Below are positions 1 to 8,780 of a stretch of DNA of 64,000 nucleotides, one piece after another. A model generated the notes under the pieces. That model was not told the DNA's origin and searched no databases. It worked only from the letters and a program-made list of their open reading frames with translations. Location of the stretch: contig CAZKYX010000001.1 in NCBI GenBank assembly GCA_964557125.1, positions 1 through 64,000 on the forward strand. Reading direction: 5' to 3'. The number at the start of each line of letters is the position of its first letter. The first letter of the stretch is position 1. Source of the DNA: CAZKYX01 sp964557125 (GTDB taxonomy: Bacteria; Patescibacteriota; Microgenomatia; Levybacterales; GWA1-39-11). The translations under genes were made by a program, and so were the position numbers.

Positions 1-46
1 TAACAAGGTATCCCTAGCCGAAGCTGGGGATGGATCACCTCCTTTC
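1..46 (+). rRNA. rrs: 16S rRNA, 3' end (partial)
   Basis: The first bases match the conserved end of bacterial 16S rRNA: TAACAAGGTA at the start, then GGATCACCTCCTTTCT, which holds the anti-Shine-Dalgarno CCTCC. The window begins inside the gene, so only the last ~46 nt are present. No 23S, 5S or spacer tRNA follows on the plus strand; the next gene is on the opposite strand at 933. Confidence 0.95.
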
Positions 47-72
47 TAAAAAAACTCTCGCCCTTTCATATT

Positions 73-100
73 GGAAGGACTAAGTTTTATTAGTTCTTCC
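73..100 (+). other. Hairpin downstream of 16S rRNA
   Basis: Inverted repeat GGAAGGACTAA / TTAGTTCTTCC with a 6-nt loop (11 pairs counting one G-T). It lies 27 nt past the 16S end and could be an RNase processing stem or a terminator. No strong T-run follows, so a processing role is at least as likely. A second, imperfect hairpin (CACTTTTCAAA / TTTGGAAAGTG) follows at about 103-134. Confidence 0.4.
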
Positions 101-133
101 TACCACTTTTCAAACGTCTTTGGCTTTGGAAAG

Positions 134-178
134 TGTCGAGCTTAGCTTTAGCTAAGCGTCTCACTTTCAAACGTCTTT
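134..178. repeat. 45-bp dispersed repeat, copy 1
   Basis: A 45-bp sequence with the internal inverted repeat GCTTAGC-TTTA-GCTAAGC recurs at 1114-1158 with one mismatch. The two copies bracket the 283-933 gene in the same orientation. A related palindrome is at 24725-24756. Confidence 0.85.
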
Positions 179-282
179 CCTTACTTATTAATTACCTGCT
201 TTCCAAACAATCATATTATTTTTCGAGCCTCGACATTGTACAGGGTTTTTTTGTGTTAATCTAAATTCTCTTGTAAATGTTA

Positions 283-933
283 TTACTGTGCGCAATGTGA
301 GCAGGTGGAACCGGAATAATTTCGATAGACATATGCTGTACCCTGCGAATTGCAGTATTTATCGTAGCATGACGTGCTGCTCGTGCAGTAGGTGCCACCG
401 ATAAAGGTCTCTGGAGTGCAAAGTTGTGATGGTGTTGGTGAAGGTACTGCGTATCCATTGCAGTGTGAGCAATTTGAACCCGAATAAAGTCTTCTATATG
501 TAGATGTTCCACTCGAGTTGCAATATTCGTCATAACAGCTAATTCTACTGATGCAGTATGTCCCACCCACAAATTCTCCGGAGTTACATACTTTTCGGTC
601 GCGAATATTTGGTATTGCAGTGGGTGGATTTCCAACAGGAAGTCCACTTCTCGTTGGTATTGCAGTGGGTGGATTTCCGATAGGGGTATTGTTTTCCCTT
701 GGTATTACTGTTACTGCTACGTTTGGAAAAGAAGTTCTGCTATTACTGTAAGGCGAAGTGTCTCCCCAGTTAAAATAAGCATTTTGGCGAATATCTTGTT
801 CCTGTTGAGTTAATATTGTGGTTGCCCCAATGGCTATTGCAAAAAATCCCAGAAAAAAAATTAACTTGAAGTTATGAAATAAATTACGGGATTTTTTTTG
901 CACCAAATTTTTCTTTTTAAAACTTTGTGCCAT
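283..933 (-). CDS. Membrane-anchored Cys-rich repeat protein with RQNA-type motif
   Basis: Unrecognised 216-aa envelope protein. A basic N-terminus is followed by one membrane helix (about residues 23-41) and then LTQQEQDIRQNA, a variant of the QDxRQRAS motif shared with neighbouring proteins. A Pro/Thr stretch repeats GNPPTAIP twice. The C-terminal half has two near-identical ~42-residue Cys-rich repeats (about 116-158 and 172-214), each with an FxGGTYC core, a CYDxYCNS segment and a closing CSHC; several disulfides are likely if exported. Topology should be N-in with the repeats outside. A -10-like TAAGAT lies 10 nt before the ATG. Function unknown. Confidence 0.75.
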   Translation of the reverse strand: MAQSFKKKNLVQKKSRNLFHNFKLIFFLGFFAIAIGATTILTQQEQDIRQNAYFNWGDTSPYSNSRTSFPNVAVTVIPRENNTPIGNPPTAIPTRSGLPVGNPPTAIPNIRDRKVCNSGEFVGGTYCISRISCYDEYCNSSGTSTYRRLYSGSNCSHCNGYAVPSPTPSQLCTPETFIGGTYCTSSTSCYDKYCNSQGTAYVYRNYSGSTCSHCAQ

Positions 934-1113
934 ATTTTTTAATATCTTAAAGCCTAGTTTTTTTAAATAAAACTCTATTAATCAATATATTCTTACATGA
1001 AGAGAATTTGTTGTCAAGACAAAATAGCATGTTTTTCTGTTGGCGCTTCATTCTCTCAAAAGACGTCTGTATTTGTATGTGCCGATGTTAAAAAGCTTGT
1101 TAGTATTGTTCAT

Positions 1114-1158
1114 TGTCGAGCTGAGCTTTAGCTAAGCGTCTCACTTTCAAACGTCTTT
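1114..1158. repeat. 45-bp dispersed repeat, copy 2
   Basis: Second copy of the repeat at 134-178, same orientation, one mismatch. It lies in the 287-bp spacer between two minus-strand envelope genes, which otherwise shows only AT-rich sequence. Confidence 0.85.
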
Positions 1159-1220
1159 TTCTCACTTTTCCACACAATAAACACTCCTAATTAAGTTTCG
1201 TGAATTTATAAACGATTGAG

Positions 1221-2063
1221 TTACCTGATTGAAATTGCAACACTCCCAAACCTGAAGTCTCCAACAATTGTCGTGGTTTTTCCACTTTCCACTGTAAATT
1301 GAGTTGTCTTTGGAGTATTTTTATATCTAGTAAAGAACGAATTATATTTAAATGAAACATAATATTTTCCGGGATTTATTGACTGACTAAGTTTTCCGTT
1401 TGATGTTTGTGCGACGACTGTTCCTGAATCAGTAAGGATTTTTATTGTTTGAGGTTCTGGTGTTGTCGAAGCATTTACAAGCCCCTGTTTTACTGGAGTT
1501 GGGGTAGCAACAGACGTTGGGGTAGCAACAGACGTTGGGGTAGCTATTGCTGTTGGGGCAGTTGTAGGAACGTAGGTCGGATATATGATTTTAGTTGGGG
1601 CTGGGGTATATGGCACATTCGTTGGGAATGTAGAACATGAAGAATGACCTGCGCACGCATCTTGTGCTAATTTAGCCAAGGTTGCAGTAGAGCTACATGA
1701 CGTGCTGCTTCCAAGCGTTGAGCCATAACCATCCTGACAGGTATAGACAACGTTTCTAAATGAGCTGTCTCCGCAATACGTATTAAATTGAACTGCGCTT
1801 AGTCCTGTTTTGCATGAAGGAGGAGAGGATGGCATCACTGTTGCTGAAGGTGTTCCAATAGTTGGTTCTGGAGGAGTTACGGGAAATCCAGATGCACGTT
1901 GCCTTGTGTCTTGAATTTGCTGTGTAAGAAAGATAGTGACGGGAAGCGCAAGCGCAATAAGTCCAAAGAAAAAAATGCGTTTGTTTCGCAAACGTGAAGG
2001 AATTTTAGCAAGTATTGCTGTTTTGATTCTATTAAATAAATTCATTGATAAAACAATTCTCAT
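1221..2063 (-). CDS. TM-RQRAS envelope protein with Cys-rich and Thr/Pro regions
   Basis: Unrecognised 280-aa protein. One membrane helix (about 30-46) is followed directly by LTQQIQDTRQRAS. A Cys-rich segment (about 82-145), a linker repeating VATPTS, and a C-terminal beta-rich segment (about 198-280) rich in Thr, Ser and aromatic residues follow. The C-terminal part resembles a small PEGA-like carrier domain, but I cannot place it. The ATG at 2063 is preceded by TATTAT with a 9-nt gap, supporting this start; an internal ATG at 2045 is possible. Divergent from the O-antigen-ligase-like gene, with only 14 bp between starts. Confidence 0.7.
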   Translation of the reverse strand: MRIVLSMNLFNRIKTAILAKIPSRLRNKRIFFFGLIALALPVTIFLTQQIQDTRQRASGFPVTPPEPTIGTPSATVMPSSPPSCKTGLSAVQFNTYCGDSSFRNVVYTCQDGYGSTLGSSTSCSSTATLAKLAQDACAGHSSCSTFPTNVPYTPAPTKIIYPTYVPTTAPTAIATPTSVATPTSVATPTPVKQGLVNASTTPEPQTIKILTDSGTVVAQTSNGKLSQSINPGKYYVSFKYNSFFTRYKNTPKTTQFTVESGKTTTIVGDFRFGSVAISIR

Positions 2064-2077
2064 GTTAAGCTAATAAT

Positions 2078-3226
2078 ATGTTAAAGAATTTGTCAATGCC
2101 TTCTCTGTACGAACTCAGCATTTTGGGGCTAATTTTTTTCCTCCCGCTTGTATTTTTCTCCTCAGTTGTTCATCCTTACGAATATCCAAAATTTTTACTT
2201 CTTATTATTGGAAGCTTTTTACTATCTTGTTTTCATATTGTTATCATTTGGAAGAAAGACAAGATTTTGCATCCGTTTACAACAACTGACATCTTCATCT
2301 TACTATTTCTTTTATGGCTGCTTTTTGTCGATTGTGTTGGTTTGGATACAAAAGTGTCTTTGTTGGGGAGTGAATATAGATTTCAGGGATTTGTAACCTA
2401 TCTTGCTTTAACAACTGTATATTTTTTAATGAGATCAACGCCTATTTTAAAAAAAACTCTATCTAAATTCGCTCTCCTATCTCTTTCAATACTCACGGTT
2501 ATTACTCTTATAGATTTCTTGCGTTTACAGTTAGGCATTCTGGTTCCAAACTTTCAAGGCAGAGTGATAGGTACGATGGGAAACCCAAATTCTTTGGGAA
2601 TTCATCTCGTGCTCCTGCTTTCATTAGTTCTTTTTCTGCGCAATGGAAAGGGGAAAGGTAGGGTTGCTACCGACATGCTAATATGTGTTTGTGTTGGAAT
2701 GGCTGTCTTTATTACGGACTCGCGAAGTGCTCTTATGGGGTTTGTCTTTGTAATTATCAGCAAAGTGATATATCTTTTTTACAAAAGATTTGGAAGAAAA
2801 GCTTTGATAGTGGGAATTGGGATTGCTTTGCTGGGATTTGTTATCGCGTTTAATGTATATTCTTCAAGTACACAGAAAAGAATTTCACAGTGGGAAAGTA
2901 GATCACTTATTTGGAAGCATGCAGTACATGCGATTACAAAAAACTCATTTACAGGATATGGTCAGGAGAACTATGAATTGGTTTTTCCAAAGGACCTAAA
3001 GCTGAAAGTAGATAGTGCCCATAATTATTTATTGGAATTGGGAGTTTCTGGTGGAATTCCATTAATTCTGTTATTTCTATTTGTAATTTTTTCTGTATTG
3101 CGTCAAAAAAGGTCGTTATATCTAAAGATTTTTATTGGAACGTTTCTAATTGTTTCCTTCTTTAATCCTTTCTCAATTGCTACATTATTACTACTGTGGG
3201 GAATATTGGGTTTTACAGACAGTTAG
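2078..3226 (+). CDS. O-antigen ligase / polymerase family membrane protein
   Basis: 382-aa polytopic protein with about ten hydrophobic segments. Near the C-terminus it has the pattern typical of the O-antigen ligase (Wzy_C/WaaL-like) family: a GYG..N loop, then SAHNYLLELGVSGG at about 312-325, in a long extracytoplasmic loop before the last helices. Members join or polymerise glycans on lipid carriers at the outer face of the cytoplasmic membrane. A GNPN motif (about 168-171) precedes another helix. It neighbours glycan-active and surface proteins, which fits a role in surface polysaccharide or protein glycosylation. The exact substrate cannot be told. Confidence 0.75.
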   Translation: MLKNLSMPSLYELSILGLIFFLPLVFFSSVVHPYEYPKFLLLIIGSFLLSCFHIVIIWKKDKILHPFTTTDIFILLFLLWLLFVDCVGLDTKVSLLGSEYRFQGFVTYLALTTVYFLMRSTPILKKTLSKFALLSLSILTVITLIDFLRLQLGILVPNFQGRVIGTMGNPNSLGIHLVLLLSLVLFLRNGKGKGRVATDMLICVCVGMAVFITDSRSALMGFVFVIISKVIYLFYKRFGRKALIVGIGIALLGFVIAFNVYSSSTQKRISQWESRSLIWKHAVHAITKNSFTGYGQENYELVFPKDLKLKVDSAHNYLLELGVSGGIPLILLFLFVIFSVLRQKRSLYLKIFIGTFLIVSFFNPFSIATLLLLWGILGFTDS

Positions 3227-3283
3227 TTAATTATCAGTTTTCTTTAAAACTATTGGTAAGATCGAAGGAAAGGGAAGTTGTTA

Positions 3284-5566
3284 CTATTTTGACCAAGTAA
3301 ATTTTGCAACAGCCTGTCCTTTATTTTCGTAATACTGAACAATAATTGTATGTACGCCTTGTGACATGTATTTCGTGAAGGTTCTTGTAGAAGCTCCCTG
3401 ATCTTTCCAACTATTGTAAACGGCCGTCCCATCTATATACACTCTCATCCCGTCGTCGTTACTTACGGTAAATCTATAGTAGCCCGATGTAAAAGACTGA
3501 TTTTTAGTCCACCTGACAGAAAACGCGTTGGAATTAATTTTTGGATCCGGTGAGTTTGCTCCCCAGTTAAAATTAATCGTACTGTCATCTCTTATGAGTG
3601 CTGGAACACCAATTAAGCTCGAATTATTATAGTATTCGCCTTTAAAGCCAAGAATTTGAACACTGGTTGGTGTAGGGGTTAGCGTTGGAATAAAAGTAGG
3701 AGTAGGGGTAGGAGAGGGTGAGCGAGTTGGAGTGGCTGTAGGAATTGGCGATGGGGTCATCGTAGCCGAAGGTGTGTTGAGGGGAATAGAGGTTGGAATA
3801 GGTGTTGAAGTGGGTAATAACGTTGGAGTTGGCGATTGCGTTGATGCTGTTGGCGTAAGAGTTGGCAGCGAATGCATGGAAGCCATAACTGCGTCAAAAG
3901 ATGATTTCTTAGTGCCGTCAGTACGTAGTATGCCAAAGGTTCCTTCACAGAGACCACTTGAAGTTGATTCATCCATGATTTCGTAGAGAATTATTAGTTT
4001 AGCTGTTGAGAGCTTGAGACTATTTACAGATTTTGTTACATAATTCTCCTGATCTGCTTCTGTGTATGTGCCTGGAAGTGTGCAAGTTCCTGTTTCTGCA
4101 ACTGCAACATCCTTTGAATAGCGTGTTTTTAAGTCGTCAACACGTGAACCTAACTTAGCAATTTCTATTAAATCTGGAGTTGGATACATATCAACTGACA
4201 ATATGTCCAGATTATCTTTTAGACTATCAAAGAACTGGTACCATTTCTGGACAGTAGCATCATTCATTGGGTAACCGCTGACGTTTGCAGTAATAAGAGC
4301 ATTTGAGTCATTTGTTTTAATAACGTTTTTAGCTATAGCTATCAGACTATTCAGATCTGACAAATATGCAGGTGAAGTTGTAGTAAGAGCTGAGTAATCT
4401 CTGAAGTGATGGGTATCGGCCTCATTAAATATTTGCCATATTTCCACTTTTCCCGTGTATCTTTTGGAAAGGTAATCATAGAACTGGTTAACAACACTTT
4501 TATAATCATCAATCGTATAATTTTTAGCGAATGCTGGTGTATTGGTAACTAGAAATACTTTTAACCCTTTGCTCCGAGCATAGTCTATCGCTGTGTCATA
4601 TATGGCAAGATTTGTATTATTCCACAGTATTGCATCTGATGAGATCCCCTGAACGCTCTGAACAGTTGATGTTCCTGCTGTAAGATCTGCTATGACAGTG
4701 GTTGTTTTATTTTCAGAAATAGATATTTGTGTTGCGGTTGGTATTTTTGGAGTTTGTCCATTCACCGAAATAAATGGGTACACATACGTGAGTGTGTAAT
4801 TTCCAGCTGGTAATGGTGTCCAGTCAACGCTCCATGTTTTTTGAAGTACTGTTTGCCCTGCTGTATCTGCGACGGTTATTGTTGCTTCAGCCGCTGGAAT
4901 TGTTTGTACTCTCAAGAGTCCCGATAATGGATTTGGCGTGATGGTTTCTGTGCCCTTTGTAAGATCGCTAACCACTACAGTAGTCTGATTTGAATATACT
5001 GTGATGTTTTGTGGTTGTGGTATTGCTACAGGTAGACCATTAATTGTATTGTGAGGATAGGTATACTGAATTGTATATTTTCCAACCGGCAGACTAATCC
5101 AGTCAACGCTCCATGATTTTTGATGTACAACTTGCCCTGAAGGGTTTTTGACAATTATTGTCGCTTCAGCTGCTGGATTTGTTTGTACTCTTAGAAGTCC
5201 AGGATTTGCTGAGGGTGTTGGAGTTGGTGTGGCTGTTGGAATTGTATTTGGAGCTTCAGCTGCTACCTCAAAATCAATAATATTAAAACGAATCCATTTT
5301 TGACCGTTTGCAGCTAGAGTGTCAACGTTAGATTTGAATGTATTGATATCAAGGTTGTTATTTGCTGCAGAAACATGCGTATTAAAGCCGAATTCTGTTC
5401 CGACGGTTCCTGATGCACGTTGTCGAAGATCCTGTCTTTGAGTGACTAAGAAGAAGGTTACCCCAATCCCTACAGCCATTAAGGCTAGAAATAAGTATGA
5501 TTTTGAATTTTTTAAATTCGTTCGAATTTTTTGATAAAGACTAGTTTCGAGAATAACTCTTACCAT
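3284..5566 (-). CDS. Membrane-anchored glycoside hydrolase (GH39/GH5-like) with PEGA-like repeats and C-terminal PA14 domain
   Basis: About 760 aa, using the ATG at 5566; the frame opens to a GTG at 5602. Order: TM helix (about 24-40), QDLRQRAS (45-52), first strands of a beta/alpha barrel (56-104), two similar ~88-residue PEGA-like repeats (about 122-210 and 214-302), the rest of the barrel (310-565), a Thr/Pro linker, and a PA14 domain (about 637-760). Barrel residues fit a retaining hydrolase of clan GH-A: acid/base in IFNEAD (E382) and a candidate nucleophile in VAETGT (E491). PA14 (FKGEYYNN, DDGMRVYIDG) usually binds glycans. The repeats interrupt the barrel, which is unusual. Likely cuts or binds surface or host polysaccharide; substrate unknown. 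Confidence 0.8.
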   Translation of the reverse strand: MVRVILETSLYQKIRTNLKNSKSYLFLALMAVGIGVTFFLVTQRQDLRQRASGTVGTEFGFNTHVSAANNNLDINTFKSNVDTLAANGQKWIRFNIIDFEVAAEAPNTIPTATPTPTPSANPGLLRVQTNPAAEATIIVKNPSGQVVHQKSWSVDWISLPVGKYTIQYTYPHNTINGLPVAIPQPQNITVYSNQTTVVVSDLTKGTETITPNPLSGLLRVQTIPAAEATITVADTAGQTVLQKTWSVDWTPLPAGNYTLTYVYPFISVNGQTPKIPTATQISISENKTTTVIADLTAGTSTVQSVQGISSDAILWNNTNLAIYDTAIDYARSKGLKVFLVTNTPAFAKNYTIDDYKSVVNQFYDYLSKRYTGKVEIWQIFNEADTHHFRDYSALTTTSPAYLSDLNSLIAIAKNVIKTNDSNALITANVSGYPMNDATVQKWYQFFDSLKDNLDILSVDMYPTPDLIEIAKLGSRVDDLKTRYSKDVAVAETGTCTLPGTYTEADQENYVTKSVNSLKLSTAKLIILYEIMDESTSSGLCEGTFGILRTDGTKKSSFDAVMASMHSLPTLTPTASTQSPTPTLLPTSTPIPTSIPLNTPSATMTPSPIPTATPTRSPSPTPTPTFIPTLTPTPTSVQILGFKGEYYNNSSLIGVPALIRDDSTINFNWGANSPDPKINSNAFSVRWTKNQSFTSGYYRFTVSNDDGMRVYIDGTAVYNSWKDQGASTRTFTKYMSQGVHTIIVQYYENKGQAVAKFTWSK

Positions 5567-5682
5567 GATTGATAATTTCAACGTAACACAGTAAAAGTGC
5601 ACGTGTCAATTGCTATTTGCCTCAAGATTCAATTTTTAGTAAAATAACAGTCTAGTTTAAGTTTTTACTCATGTGAAAGCAT

Positions 5683-5754
5683 GGGCGCATGGCTCAGTGG
5701 TAGAGCGCGTTCCTGATAAGAACGAGGTCCATGGTTCGATCCCATGTGCGCCCA
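5683..5754 (+). tRNA. tRNA-Ile (GAU)
   Basis: Folds as a 72-nt cloverleaf: acceptor GGGCGCA/TGCGCCC with discriminator A, anticodon stem CGTTC/GAACG, loop CTGATAA giving anticodon GAU, and T arm CATGG-TTCGATC-CCATG. CCA is not encoded. It lies alone between two unrelated genes rather than in an rRNA spacer. Confidence 0.97.
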
Positions 5755-5794
5755 CATTAACCCCTACACATTGACTTTGACCTCTCAAACTCAC

Positions 5795-5800
5795 TAATAT
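5795..5800 (+). promoter_or_regulatory. -10 box giving a leaderless start
   Basis: TAATAT ends 6 nt before the GTG at 5807; an overlapping TATAAT is at 5798-5803, and TTGACC lies upstream as a -35. With the usual 6-7 nt from -10 to +1, transcription would start at the GTG. Confidence 0.6.
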
Positions 5801-5806
5801 AATAGT

Positions 5807-7969
5807 GTGGAAAGTGAATTAAATACACAAGTTACTCTGCCCAATGACGACAAGCCATTCTGGCAAAAAATAAATAAAGGACCCAGTTTTGCGCTTATTG
5901 CACTTGCCTTACTGTTACTCATTGGTGTGGTGAGCGCTCTTGGTATTAGAACGGTTGATAAAGTAAAGAAAGAGCAGGCTGAAAAGGGAAGCGATACAGC
6001 TTTTATTGCAAACAACACCATTGTATATGGTTTTTGGGCTTCAGGTGGTTCTTTAGTTGAAGCAATTGATCTCTCAGTAAGTAAAAAGAGCGTGCTTACC
6101 ATGTTGCCAACCAATGTGAAGCACATAAAGGTGCTCGATAGTAATTCAATTTTATATATCAATGATACCGATTTAAATGATTATGGGAAAAGTTTGGTTG
6201 TGAGAAATATTTCTTCCTCAACAGATAGGATAGTAATAACCGCCAATGAGGAGATGGGAATTGATGATTATGTTATTTCCCCAAGTGGTAAATTTGCGGC
6301 TGTTTGGATGGTAAGTATCCTTGCTGAAAATGATTCATATTCGGCTGGTAAATCAAAAGTATACTCAGTTGATATTACATCAGGGGAATCAAGTCTTCTG
6401 TATGATGAAAGTTCTGCGAATGGGTTTGCAGTCAGATATCCAGTTGCAGTAACTGATAATGGAGACATATTTTTTGATAAATTCAAACCAAATTCAGGGG
6501 CTGGATGGGGATATGGTATGAGTGTGTCTAATTTCTCAGGGAGTGAAAAAAGCGATATTACATCAATGCAAAATGGAACATATAGCACGCAACCCATTGT
6601 ATCTCCAGATGGAAATACTATTGCCTTTGCTGGTTACAATGGCACCGATGGAGCAACCGTACTGAACGGTTTTCGAAAGGCTATTATTACTCCCAACACA
6701 GTTGAATATTTTAATTTGGCAACAAAAGAAAGAAAGAAAATTGATACAGGATTTGATACGGCCATATATCCAACGGTCGGTTGGGACACTGCATCTGGAA
6801 AGCTACTCTTTTCAGTTACAGAAAAAAGCGGCGACGGAATTAACAGTTATAGATATGCGCATAGTCTCAGTACCAACCAAGTTGTAAAAGTGGAAGAAAG
6901 TGAAAGCCTTTCAAATACGGGGTTTTATGCATATCTTACTGGGGGAAAAATTCTGAATGCTGAGATTACGAGGGACACATCTTCTGTTGGAAATTTGGGT
7001 TCACGATATAGTCAGGGAATAAATAAATTTACGGTTGTTGATCCGATTCTCAATAATGAAAAAGAGGTTCCAATCAATAGGTCGCCATTTCAATTTATTG
7101 CACTAAAAAGTGGTGGATACTTTCCAATTCTAAAAAACAAAACTGCAGAGGAATTGAAAGAATCTGATAGACAGCTTCAGTTACAAACGTTTGAGTTAAA
7201 GCCCAGTCTTGCACCACGACGTGAAGAAAGACAAAGCAGTCCACCATTCGTACCCCCGAGTGAAGGAGAGGAGCCACAATTGCCACAATGTAGAGAATCA
7301 ACGTATCCTGCCTGCAACCAGCTATTGGGAACGAATCATCCGGTAGGAACAGACATTGGGGACTTGGGGGACCCTGCATTTAGTGAATGCGTCTGGAGTC
7401 AGCAGCAAAAAGGAGAAGCAGGTTCTACCTGTATGGATAGTCCACTTTATTTGTATGGAAAAGAGGGACAAAGTGTAACAGTTAACATTAATACAGAAGT
7501 AAGCAACGAAAATATTCCACTTACGAATAATAGTTTTAAGGCAACACTAGAGAGCAATAGTATCCGCGTTAATGATAATTTGGTCAGCAGTGTTGCATAC
7601 GATTACGTTTCTAAAGTTAGCAGACTTCCAAAACTTGAAACAGGGTATACCGTAAAAATTTCAGAGTTACCTCTATTAATTCAAAAAATATCCAAAGAAT
7701 TTAATTTCAATCAGAAAGAAACACAGGATTTACTTTGGAGTGTTTCTGAAATAAATTCACCATATGTTTTTGTTTCTTTCTATGATCATGCAACATCTCA
7801 CGCAATTTTACCTCTCTCATTTAATCCTCAACCTGATACGTACCGAAATATTGTTTTTTACTTCAAAAAACTTTCTAAATCACCATCAGAACTTCCAGAA
7901 AAACCGGAAGTATCACCCATTGTAAGAAATGGGTTCACTGCAATAGAGATTAGTTATAGAGTTGAGTAA
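5807..7969 (+). CDS. Membrane-anchored beta-propeller (TolB/PD40-like) protein
   Basis: 720 aa with a GTG start placed by the promoter. A cytoplasmic N-terminal tail is followed by one TM helix (about 28-46) and then a large extracytoplasmic region. Residues ~70-440 have repeated beta-propeller strands with a recognisable PD40/TolB motif, IVSPDGNTIAF. A Pro-rich hinge (about 462-490) leads to a Cys-containing segment and a C-terminal domain of about 200 residues that I do not recognise. TolB-like propellers are generally protein-interaction scaffolds. The gene is transcribed alone, and its function is unknown. Confidence 0.65.
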   Translation: MESELNTQVTLPNDDKPFWQKINKGPSFALIALALLLLIGVVSALGIRTVDKVKKEQAEKGSDTAFIANNTIVYGFWASGGSLVEAIDLSVSKKSVLTMLPTNVKHIKVLDSNSILYINDTDLNDYGKSLVVRNISSSTDRIVITANEEMGIDDYVISPSGKFAAVWMVSILAENDSYSAGKSKVYSVDITSGESSLLYDESSANGFAVRYPVAVTDNGDIFFDKFKPNSGAGWGYGMSVSNFSGSEKSDITSMQNGTYSTQPIVSPDGNTIAFAGYNGTDGATVLNGFRKAIITPNTVEYFNLATKERKKIDTGFDTAIYPTVGWDTASGKLLFSVTEKSGDGINSYRYAHSLSTNQVVKVEESESLSNTGFYAYLTGGKILNAEITRDTSSVGNLGSRYSQGINKFTVVDPILNNEKEVPINRSPFQFIALKSGGYFPILKNKTAEELKESDRQLQLQTFELKPSLAPRREERQSSPPFVPPSEGEEPQLPQCRESTYPACNQLLGTNHPVGTDIGDLGDPAFSECVWSQQQKGEAGSTCMDSPLYLYGKEGQSVTVNINTEVSNENIPLTNNSFKATLESNSIRVNDNLVSSVAYDYVSKVSRLPKLETGYTVKISELPLLIQKISKEFNFNQKETQDLLWSVSEINSPYVFVSFYDHATSHAILPLSFNPQPDTYRNIVFYFKKLSKSPSELPEKPEVSPIVRNGFTAIEISYRVE

Positions 7970-8034
7970 TTTCTTCTTGTCATTTTTATTTCTCATGTGT
8001 ACAATTACGTATCAGCAGTTCGTATTTGTTTTAG

Positions 8035-8062
8035 CTACAACCTAAAACCTACAACCTAACCT
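8035..8062. repeat. Heptamer-type array (AACCTACAACCTAA)
   Basis: Short direct repeats of the unit ACCTA(A/C)A immediately precede the ATG of dcd. The same array type occurs at more than ten places in the window. Here TACAAC ends 7 nt before the ATG and could serve as a poor -10 box. Confidence 0.7.
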
Positions 8063-8635
8063 ATGGTACTTTCAGACAGGGATTTAAAGGCAGCAATTAA
8101 GAAAAAGAAAATCGTTATAAAACCTTTCCCGAATTTTGAGGAACAACTTGGTTCTAACTCTATCGATTTGAGACTTGGAAATGCCTTCAGAATTTTTGAT
8201 CACAGCAAATACGCTTACATTGACCCTTTCAGAAAAGATGTTGGAGAAGAAATAACCCGAGAGGTAAAAAAGAAAAAAGGAGAACCATTTATTATTCAGC
8301 CTGGCGAATTTGTTTTGGGAACAACTGTGGAATATGTAGAAGTTCCTGATGATATGGTGGGAAGTCTTGAGGGCCGTTCTAGCATAGGAAGACTTGGAAT
8401 AATAATTCACTCAACTGCGGCTAGTATTGAATGTGGATTTCGAGGAAATATTACGCTTGAGATTGCAAATTTAGGAAAAATGCCTGTAGCTCTTTACCCA
8501 AATATGAGAATTTGCTCTATATCATTTCTGATGCTTACATCGCCAGCCGAAGTGCCATACTACAAAAAGAAAAGTGCAAAGTATTCAGGACAATTAGGTC
8601 CCGACCAGTCAAAGATACATGAGGAAATAAAATAA
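8063..8635 (+). CDS. dcd: dCTP deaminase (Dcd/dUTPase fold)
   Basis: 190 aa, the usual Dcd length. It would deaminate dCTP to dUTP, or carry out the bifunctional dCTP-to-dUMP reaction, in dTTP synthesis. Visible motifs: SNSIDLRLGN (31-40), EGRSSIGRLG (103-112) with the catalytic Ser/Arg pair, and GFRGNITLEI (125-134) with the catalytic Glu (E133). The segment normally reading (W/R)IDPG(W/F) or IDAGF is SIECGF here, so the conserved Asp is replaced by Glu (E123); this position is linked to the dUTPase step in bifunctional enzymes. No thymidylate genes are nearby. Confidence 0.92.
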   Translation: MVLSDRDLKAAIKKKKIVIKPFPNFEEQLGSNSIDLRLGNAFRIFDHSKYAYIDPFRKDVGEEITREVKKKKGEPFIIQPGEFVLGTTVEYVEVPDDMVGSLEGRSSIGRLGIIIHSTAASIECGFRGNITLEIANLGKMPVALYPNMRICSISFLMLTSPAEVPYYKKKSAKYSGQLGPDQSKIHEEIK

Positions 8636-8657
8636 TAGGGTACAGTTAGGAAAGAAC

Positions 8658-8757
8658 CTCAATTTTTAATTCTTAATTTTTAATTTGAAATCAAATCTAA
8701 ATATTTAATTTTTAAAATTTAAAACATTGATTAAAAATTTTAAATTTGAGCTTTAAA
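8658..8757. repeat. AT-rich low-complexity repeat of TTTAAATTTTTAATT type
   Basis: The ~145-bp convergent spacer between dcd and the CAP gene is almost wholly made of AATTTTTAATT-like words. Similar tracts lie between rpsB and tsf (26729-26804) and after tsf (27262-27362). No gene or clear terminator is seen. Confidence 0.6.
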
Positions 8758-8780
8758 ATTAAACTAAGCATCAGCCATTT

